Shown here: positions 32,696-43,850 of the stretch, piece after piece
How positions within the stretch are numbered: the first letter of the stretch is position 1
How the letters are laid out: each line of letters begins with the position of its first letter
Source: Fragum whitleyi
Lineage: Eukaryota > Mollusca > Bivalvia > Cardiida > Cardiidae
DNA length: 64,000 nt
Assembly (NCBI GenBank): GCA_948146395.1
Contig: OX411551.1
Coordinates: forward strand, 61,590,154-61,654,153
Reading direction: 5' to 3'
Translations under genes and position numbers: made by a program
Notes under the pieces: model-generated
Told to the model about the DNA's origin: nothing
Seen by the model: only the letters and a program-made list of their open reading frames with translations
The model's database searches: none

Positions 32696-32947
32696 ACAAG
32701 ATGTGTTTGTGAAACACGAATGCCCCCGGAACAGCATTTTTTTTAAAGTTTGACCTTGACAGATGACCTTGACCTTGTCACATGACCTTGATCTTGGTGT
32801 ACAGCTTTGTATGTCAAATACTTTTGGAGAAAAGGCAAAGGTTAAGTTTTCAGGTTAAGTTTTCGGACAGACGGACGGACAAATGGACAGATAGACGGAC
32901 ATGAGTAAAACAATATGCCCCCGATCTCTCGATACGGGGGCATAAAA
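32696..32947 (+). mobile_element. AACAAGA-type element, CCCCCGG family, short
   Basis: AACAAGATGTGTTTGTGAAA + CAC (hairpin GTGTTTGTGAAACAC), ATGCCCCCGGAACAGC, one GACCTTGACAGATGACCTTG unit, a GACGGACGGACAAATGG tract and TACGGGGGCATAAAAAA. A long relative is at 53398-54160. Confidence 0.8.
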
Positions 32948-33177
32948 AAGTGTTGTTGTTGTCATAGTATTTGCATAGTATTTGCTTCAGAAAAGGAAAA
33001 AGAGTATCATTTGAAGATACAGGTGTTCAAATTTAAACAACAATTCAAAAGCTCCTGTCACAGTGACAATTTGTCAAATTAAATCCGAATGCATCATGAA
33101 ATGCAGAAGCTGCACTTTTCCTACTATATAAAACGTTGGAGACAGTATAGACTTAGATCAGCCTGAACCATTGAGAG

Positions 33178-33322
33178 CTACAGATAGAGGGGGTATTTTG
33201 GATTTTAGATCAAAGTATTACAAAAATAATATTAACAACTTTATGTAGTTGGTACTCATTGAAATCATCTTATCAGGACGGTTCCATTGAGTACCAACAA
33301 CATAGGATTTCATTGAGAAATA
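33178..33322. repeat. Second copy of the 14.2-kb hairpin repeat
   Basis: CTACAGATAGAGGGGGTATT, then GTTGGTACTCATTGAAATC, loop, GACGGTTCCATTGAGTACCA + AC. The stem sequence differs from the 14.26-kb copy but pairs with itself. Confidence 0.65.
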
Positions 33323-33546
33323 AAGATTTCAGACTGGCTTACCTCCTCCTGTCTGCACCTCTGCTGGAAAATTTTAGACATGCAGTCGGAGCTCAGCCAA
33401 CACTTCCTGCTTTCAATTCATTATTGTGGGAAATAGCTTGAGGCAAACTGTTTGAAAAGTCCAAAATGTTTGCAAATGGTTTAATACAAAATTTTATTTC
33501 ATCATGATTAGGGTTTAAAAGAACAAGTCAATAAGATTGTGTAAGA

Positions 33547-33775
33547 TTAACCCTTGTCATGCTGATCCCGGAATATTCCTGCCTTGACAGGAGCTATAGA
33601 CAAACATCAGCCTGCAGTCTGATCTTTGTCTATACCACCTATTTTTCCTTTTCTGAAACAGAAAAGTTTAAAAATTGAATTTTCAAAAATAATACCTACT
33701 CGGATTTAGTGCATCCAGCACTTTGATTTTGTCGCAATTTTGCCAAAAATTTTTATTCAGCATGATAAGTGTTAA
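33547..33775 (-). mobile_element. TTAA MITE, CCCTTGTCATGCTG family (copy 5)
   Basis: TTAACCCTTGTCATGCTGAT to TTCAGCATGATAAGTGTTAA. The central palindrome is shortened (CAGCCTGCAGTCTGATC). Confidence 0.85.
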
Positions 33776-34475
33776 TAATCTAACTAAGATGACTTCTATA
33801 AAGGTCTTTATAATAGATCATTTCCCCCTTTTCTCAAATAGTTAATTCAAGGGACACAACTGATATCAATAAATCAACCCAATGAATATTGGATTATCTT
33901 TCTTTTCAATTGTTGAACTAGGATTAGTTAAGCTTTCCCATTAACTTAATTCTCTTTCCTGATCATTGAAATTCTCAAACTATACCTATTCTGGGTTTAT
34001 AACAGTTATACTAAATCAGGGGTTTAGTCTTTCGGGAACATAAAGGGTCCAGAAGGACTCAATAATTGGGATCTTAAGGGATCTTAGGGGTCTTTTCAAA
34101 GAGTTTTAGAGCCCCTGTTAAAGATTATAGATTATTTCTTTTGCACACCTTACTCCTTGAATCAATTAAGAGCTATTCCCTGTTAACAGGTAAAACAGTC
34201 AGATAATTGTTGACTATGAAGAGATCAACTTCAGGATAGAATTGAAGACTGTCTGATACAGTGTTCAATTCTGAGTCTGATCCCCCACAGCGTCTTTTGG
34301 ACTCACATCGGATAATTTTGAGGGTCCTGGCTACCTATCTGAGAGTCTTAGACTCCCAAAACCTGTATCCCTTAAAATTCTTCTGTATTCTTCATCTGGA
34401 TTTTTTCTGTACATCAAGATGCCAGACCCATGTTCCTGACATAAATGCCATCTTAACTTGTTCATGTCCAATAAG
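33776..34475. other. No recognised feature
   Basis: Intronic DNA without recognised structure. Confidence 0.4.
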
Positions 34476-34476
34476 A

Positions 34477-34515
34477 GGGGTCAGTGTAAAACTATTTGCA
34501 GTGCCTGACCCTTTG
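34477..34515. mobile_element. Dispersed ~74-bp palindrome, truncated copy
   Basis: GAGGGGTCAGTGTAAAACTA + TTTGCAGTGCCTGACCC retains only one arm plus a short end. Confidence 0.45.
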
Positions 34516-34794
34516 GGGAAGAAATTAAAGTAATTACTTGCTCTCAAGTAATTAAGACTATGCAATTTGAGCAATCAGTTCAAAACTATTGCAATGCAAA
34601 TACTTATACACAGTTCATTAATTGTCCCATTCTTGTTGCACTTTTTACAAGTAAATGATTCTTGAAAATTTAGAACATTTTTGCCAATTTTCAATTTTGA
34701 GAGTTAAGACACTGTAAAAAAAAAAGAATGATTATGAATTACACAATCTGATGCGATTTAGAAGTTTTGGCTTGTATAGAATTTTGACAAAAAA
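34516..34794. other. No recognised feature
   Basis: AT-rich intronic DNA. Confidence 0.4.
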
Positions 34795-34799
34795 GCTAC

Positions 34800-34862
34800 C
34801 GGTAGTTTGTAAGTGTGCCAGCCTGGGAATCGAACCCACATGATCAACCTTGTTTGTTTCTG
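34800..34862 (-). repeat. tRNA T-arm-like SINE remnant
   Basis: On the minus strand GTGGGTTCGATTCCCAGGCT is a perfect T-arm/box B. No box A was found. Confidence 0.35.
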
Positions 34863-34929
34863 TGTAAAATCAAGACAAGAGAGTTGCCACATTGTTGTTT
34901 GGTATGGACAGTGGACAAAAAGACTGAGT

Positions 34930-35365
34930 AGAACAAGACATGTTTGTGAAGCAATTATGCAATTTTTTCACACGTTTGAACTTGATAGTTGATCTTGGCC
35001 TTGTCATAATTCTGTCAAAGTCAAAGGATCATAACCACACACTTGCACATCTCTGCTTGATCTGATTACATGAGTAAAGTTTGAATAAAATCCACCCATC
35101 AGTTGTTAATAAATTGAGCAGTCACGAAAAAGTAACAGATGGATGACTGGACCAACAAGCTGGAGGGGGGGGGGGGGGGGGGTATAATTATCCTTCTAGA
35201 TAGCAAAGAATACTCTATTGATAGTGTGACATGTGTGCCAAGACATTTCAAGTGAATGCATTTTGCAATTTTAGAGTTATTACAAAATGTCAGCAACCAT
35301 GATGACAACAATAACATCAATGCTATTGTAATGCCTTGGGTTTTCTCCAAAAACAGAGGAGCAAA
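34930..35365. repeat. Decayed AACAAGA-type element with poly-G tract
   Basis: AACAAGACATGTTTGTGAAG opens it. A run of about 20 G at 35163-35182 follows, then sequence like the 30.3-kb element (GTGTGCCAAGACATTTCAAG) and the right-end-like GGTTTTCTCCAAAAACAG. Confidence 0.5.
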
Positions 35366-35740
35366 GTAGAGTGAAAAACGAGAAAGTGGCTTCTGTTGTC
35401 ATGTATCTATTATTAGTAATACAGCACTATAAAAACTTTGGTGTGCTCATTCACCCCTATAAGTTATGAATATCCTTGTGCAAGATAATCTCCTAACAAA
35501 CAGAAGTCAGTTTACATGGGATTTATTATACAGCCATAAGTCGTAAAATAAATATACATTATTTGATCATAGCATATTTTATAACATACTTGTCCTTCAA
35601 GATCATAGACGATAACAAATATGACAAAGGACATTGACTGTTGGATTAGATTTCGAGTTGATCACAGCTTTGCATTGAATTCAATCAGAATTATGTATTT
35701 GAGACAGAAAATGAGACTCTAAATTGAAAGTATGAACAAG
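35366..35740. other. No recognised feature
   Basis: Intronic DNA. Confidence 0.4.
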
Positions 35741-36135
35741 AACTAGAGCTGCCACAAAGCAGACTAAAATCCCCGACCCAAAGTGCCATCAGTCCATAAC
35801 GGGTTAATAGGACACATAGTTGGGTCATGGGCCATTACTATAAAAATTCTAGATCTAGATCACTTGGCTTTCAAGTCAGAGTCTGCATGGAAACAGTTTT
35901 CTAACAAAGTTCAATGTGACCTTGGCCTTTGATCTTTGAGACTCATAAACAATCTGGCACTTACTTGGGTCACGGGCAACAATTGTATAAAGTTCCATGA
36001 TTCTAGGTCAATTGTTTCTTGGGTTAAACTCTGGAAACCAAAAGATCTCCCAACGGACGGCCTGATATGGACAAACACAAAGACATGGAAAAAACCAATA
36101 TAGCCTCCTGACTTCAAAGGTGAGGTATAATATTT
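35741..36135 (+). mobile_element. Decayed AACAAGA-type element
   Basis: ACAAGAACTAGAGCTGCCAC, AAAGCAGACTAAAATCCCCG, then CTTGGCCTTTGATCTTTGAG; ends near GACTTCAAAGGTGAGGTATA. The inverted X/X' pair is not clear. Confidence 0.4.
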
Positions 36136-37345
36136 TGATTTCAGAGGAGATTTCAAAGACTTGTCTATTGTAGAGTATCATTCATTATTGAGCATGTTGT
36201 TTGTTTTTGAATTCAGCTAAAATATGAAAATAAGTGGTATTGAGAGAGTTCCTCATAGTTTTCTACATCACAGCAATCAATTTATTCATGGTACTTAATT
36301 ATTTGATGGTAATCTGATTTGGTAGGAGTTAGATATAAGGATCAGCAAGGCTGATCAGTGATCTTATTTTTTCATCTCTTAATCAGACCCTTATCTCTGA
36401 GTTTAATAAAAAAAATCCTTAGTGAAACAATAAAGGTTAAATATTATTTTCTTAATGTTTTCATCTAATTTTGGTTGGTTTTATTTCATGTCATCTAATT
36501 AGGAAGGTTAATATTACACCCTCAGATCTTTTGCATAAAACTACTCTCCCATCACATCAACAAGAAAATGGAATTTTAAAAGACTCTCAAAAATTCTAAC
36601 ACAATAACAAAAAAATGCTGACAATGTGCAAAGTTATTGAATCTGCAAAACATTTATGCCAATATAAACCTCAAAATTTATCTATTTATTTCAATCAATG
36701 GAAAACTTTAATAAAATTGTCAAGATATTTCACTCATGCTGTAAGATACTCTAAACCATACTGATCAAATAAAAATCTTCCTTCTTCATACCTTGCTAAT
36801 ACCAAAGCACTATTCTTTTTACCTTGCTCATACCAAAGCAATTTTTTCATATCCTGCTTATACCCAAACACATCTTTACTAGCTAACGGCTGTATGGCCA
36901 TTTTTTTTCTTACAGATGGAGTAAAGATAAGTGTAAGCCTTTGGAAAGGGAAGATGACCAAAACAAAGTAACAAGCATCTAATCTTCAACTCTGACAGAG
37001 ACGGAATGAAAGAGAACCAAGAACTAAAAACTTTCAATTCTTGTCTGATCGTTAAGTCCATGGGATCACGGCTAAGAATCAAGTGACCCAAAAATTTCAG
37101 AAAATCGTAAATGATTATGTTTTTTATGTGACCAATTTGAATTTTATTTTAAGTAGAAGGTGGAAAAATATCAAGAATTTGACGGATGTGGCAAATAATT
37201 ATTCAGATAAATAAGTTATTGGCGATCAAGTAAAAATTTACTTGGTCGTCAATACCTTTTTTATCAGTAGATTTTCGAAAGAGCTACCATATCCAGCAAA
37301 TTCTTCTTTCAAATCGGTCCAATATCTACAGAATTTTAGGAAAAT
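36136..37345. other. Mostly unassigned; short imperfect repeat
   Basis: ATACCTTGCTAATACCAAAG-type segments recur about three times in 36788-36872. Otherwise nothing recognised. The minus-strand frames over this stretch look fortuitous. Confidence 0.4.
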
Positions 37346-37348
37346 ACA

Positions 37349-38082
37349 ACAAGAGCTTTGCAGAGTGGCTCATATACACCTGATAGGGCTTGTCAGTAAC
37401 CTTGGCTTGTCAGTAACGTGAGCTTGAATGATAGCTAGAAAAATTGAAGACAGACAGACAAGTGGGGCCATAACATAGTATGATCCTTTGAGTGTAAATT
37501 GAAAATGGTTTTATGCACAACTATACGCCAAACAGTCATTTTGCAAGTTTCAGTTCATTCCAATTCAAAGTGTGACGAGTTGCTCACAAAAGAAATAAAG
37601 TGATTTTCAAACAATTCAAGGGCAGATAATACAAGAAAGACCCAAGTTTTTTTAATTTCTGAAGTCTTGAGTTCAACCAAATATCAGGGTTACATTGTGG
37701 CAAGATTCATTTCAATCCAATCAAATTTGTAGTTGTGCACACACACAAAAAAAATCTGTAATTTTAAACTATTTTGTGAAGTAAAGGGTAGATAAATCAG
37801 GAACTACTTTACATGTGAGAATATTCAGTCCTAAGCACAAACAGATAACCTACAGAGCCATTGTGGCAATTTCCTTTCATTCCCATTCAAAATGTAGGAG
37901 AAAGTGAGCTGAAAAAAAAAAATTGTTTTTCATTCAACTCAAGGGTAGATAATTCATGATAACTCAAGAATGACTGGATTATTTTGAATTGAAAAGTCTT
38001 ATGCACAACTAGACATCATAGAGAGTAATTGTGTTTAGTTTCAGCTCATTTCAATTGATAGTTAAGGAGGAGTTGCACACAA
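37349..38082 (+). mobile_element. AACAAGAG-type element, left part, interrupted by two others
   Basis: AACAAGAGCTTTGCAGAGTG + GCTC, a short AGACAGACAGACAAGTGGGG block, then three or so loose ~180-bp units (TTATGCACAACTA, CAGTTCATTCCAATTCAAAG, CAAGGGCAGATAAT). The sequence appears to resume after two inserted elements at 41275-41345 (ACAGACAGACAGACGACCGG + GCCATAACATAATA). Confidence 0.6.
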
Positions 38083-39598
38083 CAAGAGGGCCGTTGGCCC
38101 TGGGTCGCTTACCTGAGAAAAAAAACTTCATTACCTAGGTATGTCCATGCAACCACAGAAAAAGAGATTTTCACTTATTCAATCAGATAACATTTGAAAT
38201 AATCATTCCCCCACCCCCTCTCCTTCTCCCCTGGTCATTATTTATTTAAGCTTTTTTCATAAAAGGTCTGTGATCAGCTAATCTATGCCAGATATACAGG
38301 CTGAGTCTGAGACTTAAAGTTTTCTTTAATGAGTTGATCAATCCATGTCAAATATAAAGGCTGTAGGGATTCAAAATTCTCAACAAAGCTCTCCCCCCTC
38401 CCCCAAGATGCTCTGTTCCTGGTGAATCTACAGTCATGATTTTAGCTAATTAAATTAATGTCCATATGCTGATCATCCATACCAATTTTCAAGTCTGTAG
38501 GACTCCTGGTTCATTAGAAGAAGTTTAAAGATTTCAAAAATGATCCAAAGTACTACCCCCTCCCCAAGACACTCAGCACCTGGTGACCCTACAGTCAAGA
38601 TTTAAGCTATTTATAAATGTTAATATATTGATCACCCATGACAATTTTTAAGTCTGTAGGGTTCCTGATCCAGGAGAAGAATAAGGTTAAAGATTGATCC
38701 AAAGTACTACCCCCTGCCCCCTAATGCTCCACATATGGTGGCCCTACATTCATGAGTTAAGTTATTTTATTTTAGATCCATATGCTTATCATCCATGCCA
38801 ATATTGAAGTCTGTAGGGCTCCTGGTTCATTAGAAGATGAAGATTAAAGTTACAAAATTTTCACAGAAGTACTACCCCCTCCCCCCTGGTGCTCCGCACC
38901 TGGTGGCATAACAGTCATGATTTTAGCTATTTTTATAAAGGTCTATGAGCTGATCCTCAATGCCAATTTTCAAGTCTGTAGGGCTTGTGGTTCAGAAGAA
39001 GAAGAAGGTTAAAGATTACAAATTTTTCACAAAAGTACTACCCTCTCCCCCTGGTGCTACGCACCTGGTGAATCTACAGTCATGATTTTAGCTATTTTCA
39101 TAAAGGTCCATATGCTGATCATCCATGCCAATGTTCAAATCTGTGGGACTCCTGGTTCATTAGAAGAAGAAAAAGGTTAAAGATTACAAAATTTTCATCA
39201 AAGTACTACCCCCTCCCCCTGGTGCTCCGCACCTGGTGGCCCTTCAGATAAGATTCTAGCTATTTTTATTGAGGTCTATGAGGTGATCATCCATGCCAAA
39301 TTTTAAGGCTGTAGGCCTTCATGTTCAGAAGAAGAAGAAGGTTAAAGATTACAAAATTTACCCAAAGTACTATCCCCTCCCCCCTGATGCTCCGCACCTT
39401 GTGGCCCAACAGATATGATTTTAGCAAATTTTATTAAGGCCTATGAGCTGATCATCCATGCCAAATTTCAAGGCTGTAGGGCTGCTTGTTCAGAAGAAGA
39501 AGGATTTTAAAGATTTTCATAAATTTTTAACTTTGGTTGCCATAGCCAATTTCAATTCTTTTAGCAATTCTTAAAGGGAACCACCTAGGGAACATTTC

Positions 39599-39630
<32 letters not shown>

Positions 39631-39768
39631 TAGGAGGAGATGTCGTTTAAAGAAATTGTTGATGGACGACGGACGACTGACAACGGACGACTGACGACTC
39701 ACGGACGCCGGACAAAAGGTGATCACAATAGCTCACTTGAGCATGTTGTGCTCAGGTGAGCTAAAACT
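38083..39768 (+). mobile_element. AACAAGAG-type element, CTTACCTGAG family, ~165-bp units
   Basis: AACAAGAGGGCCGTTGGCCC + T (perfect hairpin) and GTCGCTTACCTGAG at the left; CTCAGGTGAGCTAAAA at the right. TACTACCCCCTCCCC landmarks at 38551, 38705, 38870, 39036, 39204 and 39368. A GACGACGGACGACTGACAAC tract precedes the right end. A solo right end of this family is at 42283-42315. Confidence 0.85.
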
Positions 39769-41274
39769 AGAAAGCCATGAATGGCTTGAGTCGCTCCACA
39801 GGCTTGAAATTCTTGTAAAAGCAAATAATTGTTTTGACTAGATTTTTAGATATTTGGGGTTCTACTGATGTTGAAAATGATTCCATCAGTTACATTCTGA
39901 GAAAATTATTTTCATAGTTTCCACTATATAACACATTGAGGAATGACCTCTGCCCATAAAATGCATATTTTCATCCAATCAAAATAATTTTTGGTACACT
40001 GATAGAGGGTCACTCAAGGATCATACCAGTGAAATTTGGTTGATATCCAAATATTAGATTCTGAGAAAATGATTTGCAAATTTTCCACTATATAATATAT
40101 AGAGAAATGACCTCCGCCCATAAAATGCATATTTTTCATCAGATCACAATGATTTTTTGTAGACTGATAAAGGGTCACTCAAGGATTATTCCAGTGAAAT
40201 TTGGTTGATATCCATCGGTTACATTCTGAGAAAATGATTTTCAAAGTTTCCACTATATAACATATAGAGAAATGACCTCCGCCCATAAAATGCATATTTT
40301 CCATCTGATCACAAAGATTTTTTGTAGACTGATAAAGGACCACTCTAGGATCATTCCAGTGAAATTTGGTTGATATCCATCTGTAACATTCTGAGAAAAT
40401 GATTTTCAAAGTTTCCACTATATAACATATAGAGAATTGACCTCAGCACATTAAATGCATATTTTCCATCCGATCACAATGATTTTTTGTAGACTGATAA
40501 AGGGTCACTCAAGGATCATTACAGTGAAATTTGGTTGATATCCATCAATTACATTCTGAGAAAATGATTTTCAAAGTTTCCACAATATATCATATTAAGA
40601 AATGACCTCTGCTTATAAATTACGTATTTTTTATCCAATCACAAAAATTTTTGTCAGACTGATAAAGGGTCACTCAAGGATCATTCCAGTGAAATTTTGT
40701 TGATATCCAACTATATAACATATAGAGAAATGACCTCCGCCCATAAAATGCATATTTTCCATCCGATTACAATGATTTTTTGTAGACTGATAAAGGGTCA
40801 CCCAAGAATCATTCCAGTGAAATTTGGTTGATATCCATCACCTACATTCTGAGAAAATGATTTTGAAAGTTTTCACTATATAACATATAGAGAAATGACC
40901 TCCGCCCATAAAATGCATATTTTCCATTCCACCACAATAATTTTTTGTAGTCTGATAAAAGGTCACCAAAGGATCATTCATGTAAAATTTAATTGGTATC
41001 CATCAATTAGAATCTGAGAAAACTCACATTTTACCATATTTGGAAATTGGCCACGCCCATTAAATCCATGTTTTTCATTGGATCAAAATTTCTTGAACAA
41101 CTTTGAAAGAGGGTCACCTAAGGATCATTCCTGTGAAGTTTGGTTAAAATTCATCCAGTAGTTTCTGAGGAGAAGATTTTTAAAGAAAAAGTTTACGACC
41201 GGACGCACCGACGCACGGACGACGGACACAACGCCATGACAATGACCCCAGTAGCTTTCAGCCAGTGGAGCTAA
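39769..41274 (+). mobile_element. Element of the same plan, GAGTCGCTCCAC family, 165-bp units
   Basis: ACTAGAAAGCCATGAATGGC + TT (hairpin AAGCCAT-GA-ATGGCTT) and GAGTCGCTCCACAGG at the left; CCAGTGGAGCTAAAC at the right. CCTCCGCCCATAAAATGC landmarks at 39946, 40111, 40276, 40441, 40606, 40734 and 40899: 165 bp except for one 37-bp-shortened unit. A GACCGGACGCACCGACGCAC tract precedes the end. Confidence 0.85.
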
Positions 41275-41499
41275 ACATTGCTAACTAACAGACAGACAGA
41301 CAGACAGACGACCGGGCCATAACATAATACAACCATTCGGGTGAATAAAAAAAATGTGATTCCCCACTGTGGGGACCCATAAATTTCAAAATAAGTTAAT
41401 CTCATATTTAAACCAAATTTGGAGCATTGGACTCCTTGACTCCCCCTTAGTGTCCAATAGCATCAAATACTGTAGTATTGTTACTAAATATAGACTTAC

Positions 41500-41554
41500 C
41501 TGTGTAATATCCATAATGTTGAAGATGCTTTCTCATAAAACTGTCATATGGATT
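41500..41554 (-). CDS. 55-bp microexon-like coding exon of the split unidentified gene
   Basis: Bounded on the minus strand by a strong acceptor (CTCTATTTTCAG before 41554) and donor GTAAGT after 41500. Entering at phase 0 and leaving at phase 1 it encodes NPYDSFMRKHLQHYGYYTG (last Gly codon shared). The peptide is rich in aromatic residues and His and reads like part of a conserved fold rather than linker. The exon sits alone between 12.9 kb and 16.8 kb of repeat-filled intron. Both splice sites match the consensus and both junction phases agree with the neighbouring exons, which is the main support. Confidence 0.85.
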
Positions 41555-41758
41555 CTGAAAATAGAGAGAAAATGTCTATTTATAACCAAGATCAATCAAA
41601 ATACAGTACAGACACTGGAACATTTCATTCTGTCTGTCCCAATTAACTCACAAATTGATTTTTCTGTGAAGATACTTAATGTAGTAGATAGATTTTTTTC
41701 AAGAATATGGGCCTGAATGGTGCATGCAAAAGAATGGTTTACAATAAACTTATATTCC

Positions 41759-41832
41759 GAGGGGTCAGTGCAACACTATTGTAAGTGCCTATTCATATAT
41801 AGGCACTTACAATAGTGTTGCACTGACACCTC
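41759..41832. mobile_element. Dispersed ~74-bp palindrome, perfect copy
   Basis: CAGTGCAACACTATTGTAAG + TGCCTAT is exactly complementary to ATAGGCACTTACAATAGTGT + TGCACTG: 27 perfect pairs, outer GAGGGGT/ACACCTC mostly paired. Lies 200 bp from the 55-bp exon. Confidence 0.9.
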
Positions 41833-41970
41833 ATTTTAGTGACCACCTCAACAGACTGCTGGTCTAATAAATCTATATATAAAATCACATCATTGGTGAA
41901 TAATAGAATATTGTTTTAAAACCTCTTTCAGAAATTTATATCGTGTTAAAACTGTATAAAGTTTAATACC

Positions 41971-42075
41971 TTAACCCTTGGCATGCTGGAAAAGCCTTGG
42001 TAAAATCGCATTATAAAAATCTCTTGACTCTTTGGGTTAAAAGGAAAATCAGGTGGTATAGACTGAGACACAATG
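41971..42075 (+). mobile_element. TTAA MITE, CCCTTGTCATGCTG family, truncated
   Basis: TTAACCCTTGGCATGCTGGA then ATCAGGTGGTATAGACTGAG; the right half is missing. Confidence 0.6.
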
Positions 42076-43050
42076 TCATGCTGCCAATAATTCCTAAGTT
42101 TGAACAGTGTTTGTCTACATTAGTATTAGTCTTGAGCAGTCGTTAAAATAGAAAAATTGTGACTTAGTTTCTTGAAGATTGGGCCACACTTGTGGCCTCT
42201 AGAGTGTAAAGACGTAAACTGTTGAGGTCTGGAGAAACATGATGCAGAACGGATGAGACATTCAATTATCACACACAGCCCACCTTGAGCATGTTGTGCT
42301 CAGACAAGCTAAAAATCAGACTGTACCTTTGCATAAGCCTATTGTTGTATATATACCTCCTTCCAAATTAAGAACATTCTTTAATTATCATTCCAAAGAT
42401 TGACTGTTTGGCCTACAATATGTATCTTTAAAATCATTTGTGTATCTTCACACCCAGTGACCTCTATAATATAATTTTTCTAATGAGCAGGGCCAGTTTT
42501 TTCAGCATATTATGAAATTGTTATCATTGCTAATTTTTCAATGGTTCATTAATTGATTTGACCATCTGACAATGCAACACCAATCTGCTGTTGAGAGTGT
42601 ACCAGTAATTGAATACTAATAGAAAAGGTAAAGTGGTTAAGCACTAAAGCCTATTTTAAGACATTTAATAGAAATGCATACATTTAGACACTTGTATTTG
42701 ATCTAAGTCAATTAGACCAGTTTCAAATTTCACCCCTCAAGTCTATATTTGACCCAATTGGAAATTGGTTTGATAAAATTCCTTCTTGAACCTGCTAATT
42801 GATTTACCTTTATTTTTCAAATAGTTTTCTCAAAAACAAACATGAGATTTACCAATAAAAAGAAAGGAAAAAGTATGTGGTAGGAAAAATGGCAGAACTA
42901 AATGGAACCTTTTCTGCTAAAATTCAAAATTAAATGAGCACATTAATTAATCAATGGCTTTTACTTTACCTAAACTTGGTGTTCATTCATTTTTTCCCAT
43001 CTTTTTCTTTTACTATATCCCAACTGACAGGCAATTGAGAGAAAAGGGAA
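42076..43050. other. Mostly unassigned; solo element end
   Basis: CACCTTGAGCATGTTGTGCT + CAGACAAGCTAAAAA at 42281-42315 is an orphan right end of the CTTACCTGAG family. Otherwise AT-rich intronic DNA. Confidence 0.5.
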
Positions 43051-43053
43051 ATC

Positions 43054-43299
43054 TTAACCCTTGTCATGCTGAATAAATTTTGGCTAAAATTTTCATCAAA
43101 AACAAAAGCCAAAAAGCACTGAAAGTACCAACTGTGGGTCAATTTTTATTTGAAAAACTAAATTTATTGACAATTCTGGTTTGAAAGTGAGAAATAGGTT
43201 GTGTAGACAAACATCAGACTGCACATTATGTGCAGGCTTATGTTTGTCTATAGCTCCTGACAAAGCAGGAATATATCGGGTCCAGCATGAGAAGGGTTC
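43054..43299 (+). mobile_element. TTAA MITE, CCCTTGTCATGCTG family (copy 6)
   Basis: TTAACCCTTGTCATGCTGAA to GGGTCCAGCATGAGAAGGGT + T. Centre AGACTGCACATTATGTGCAG. Confidence 0.85.
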
Positions 43300-43415
43300 A
43301 TAACATTCAACCTCAAAATATCCAAGTGATATAATAGGCAAGGAAAATACAAAGAGGGGAGTTATTACTTATTCATAAAAGAGTTGAACAGAATTGAAAA
43401 TTGTGTGGCCTTTCT

Positions 43416-43644
43416 TTAACCCTTTCCTGTTTTTCAAAATTTGGGACCTGTCCAAATTCAAAGGTTTTGCAGACGAAAATTTAAAGTGGATTTAATTTGA
43501 AAAATAACCATTCAGTAGGGTAGAAAATAGTGTGGAAAAAGAAGAAATTGCTTGTCAGGAGCAATTTCTTCTTTTTTCACAATGTTTTCTCAATCATAAA
43601 ATCACAGGCACGTAAAAAGCAGGGATTAAACAGCAAAGGGTTAA
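43416..43644 (+). mobile_element. TTAA MITE, CCCTTTCCTGTTT family (copy 2)
   Basis: TTAACCCTTTCCTGTTTTTC to AAACAGCAAAGGGTTAA, TTAA on both sides. The central hairpin at 43517-43587 is the same module as at 12.43 and 24.19 kb. Confidence 0.9.
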
Positions 43645-43850
43645 CAAATAAAAGGTTAAAAGATTATTATTTCTTAAACCTTTTTAAGAGTTCCTTGATA
43701 CCAGAAAACTTACATTATATAGAGTAACTGTAGTACATTTCTGAAAAAATGCTTATCTGGAGGAGTTTCTCATACATTTATGGATGGCTTACAAAAAATT
43801 TGGCAAAAGGTATTTGTCTTCATTGGGGATTAATGTTTTCATAAGAAAAA

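Noticed and set aside
36734..37091. Overlapping minus-strand frames as exons
   Set aside because: Two frames overlap, the DNA contains a short imperfect repeat, and no phase-compatible splice sites link them to the neighbouring exons.
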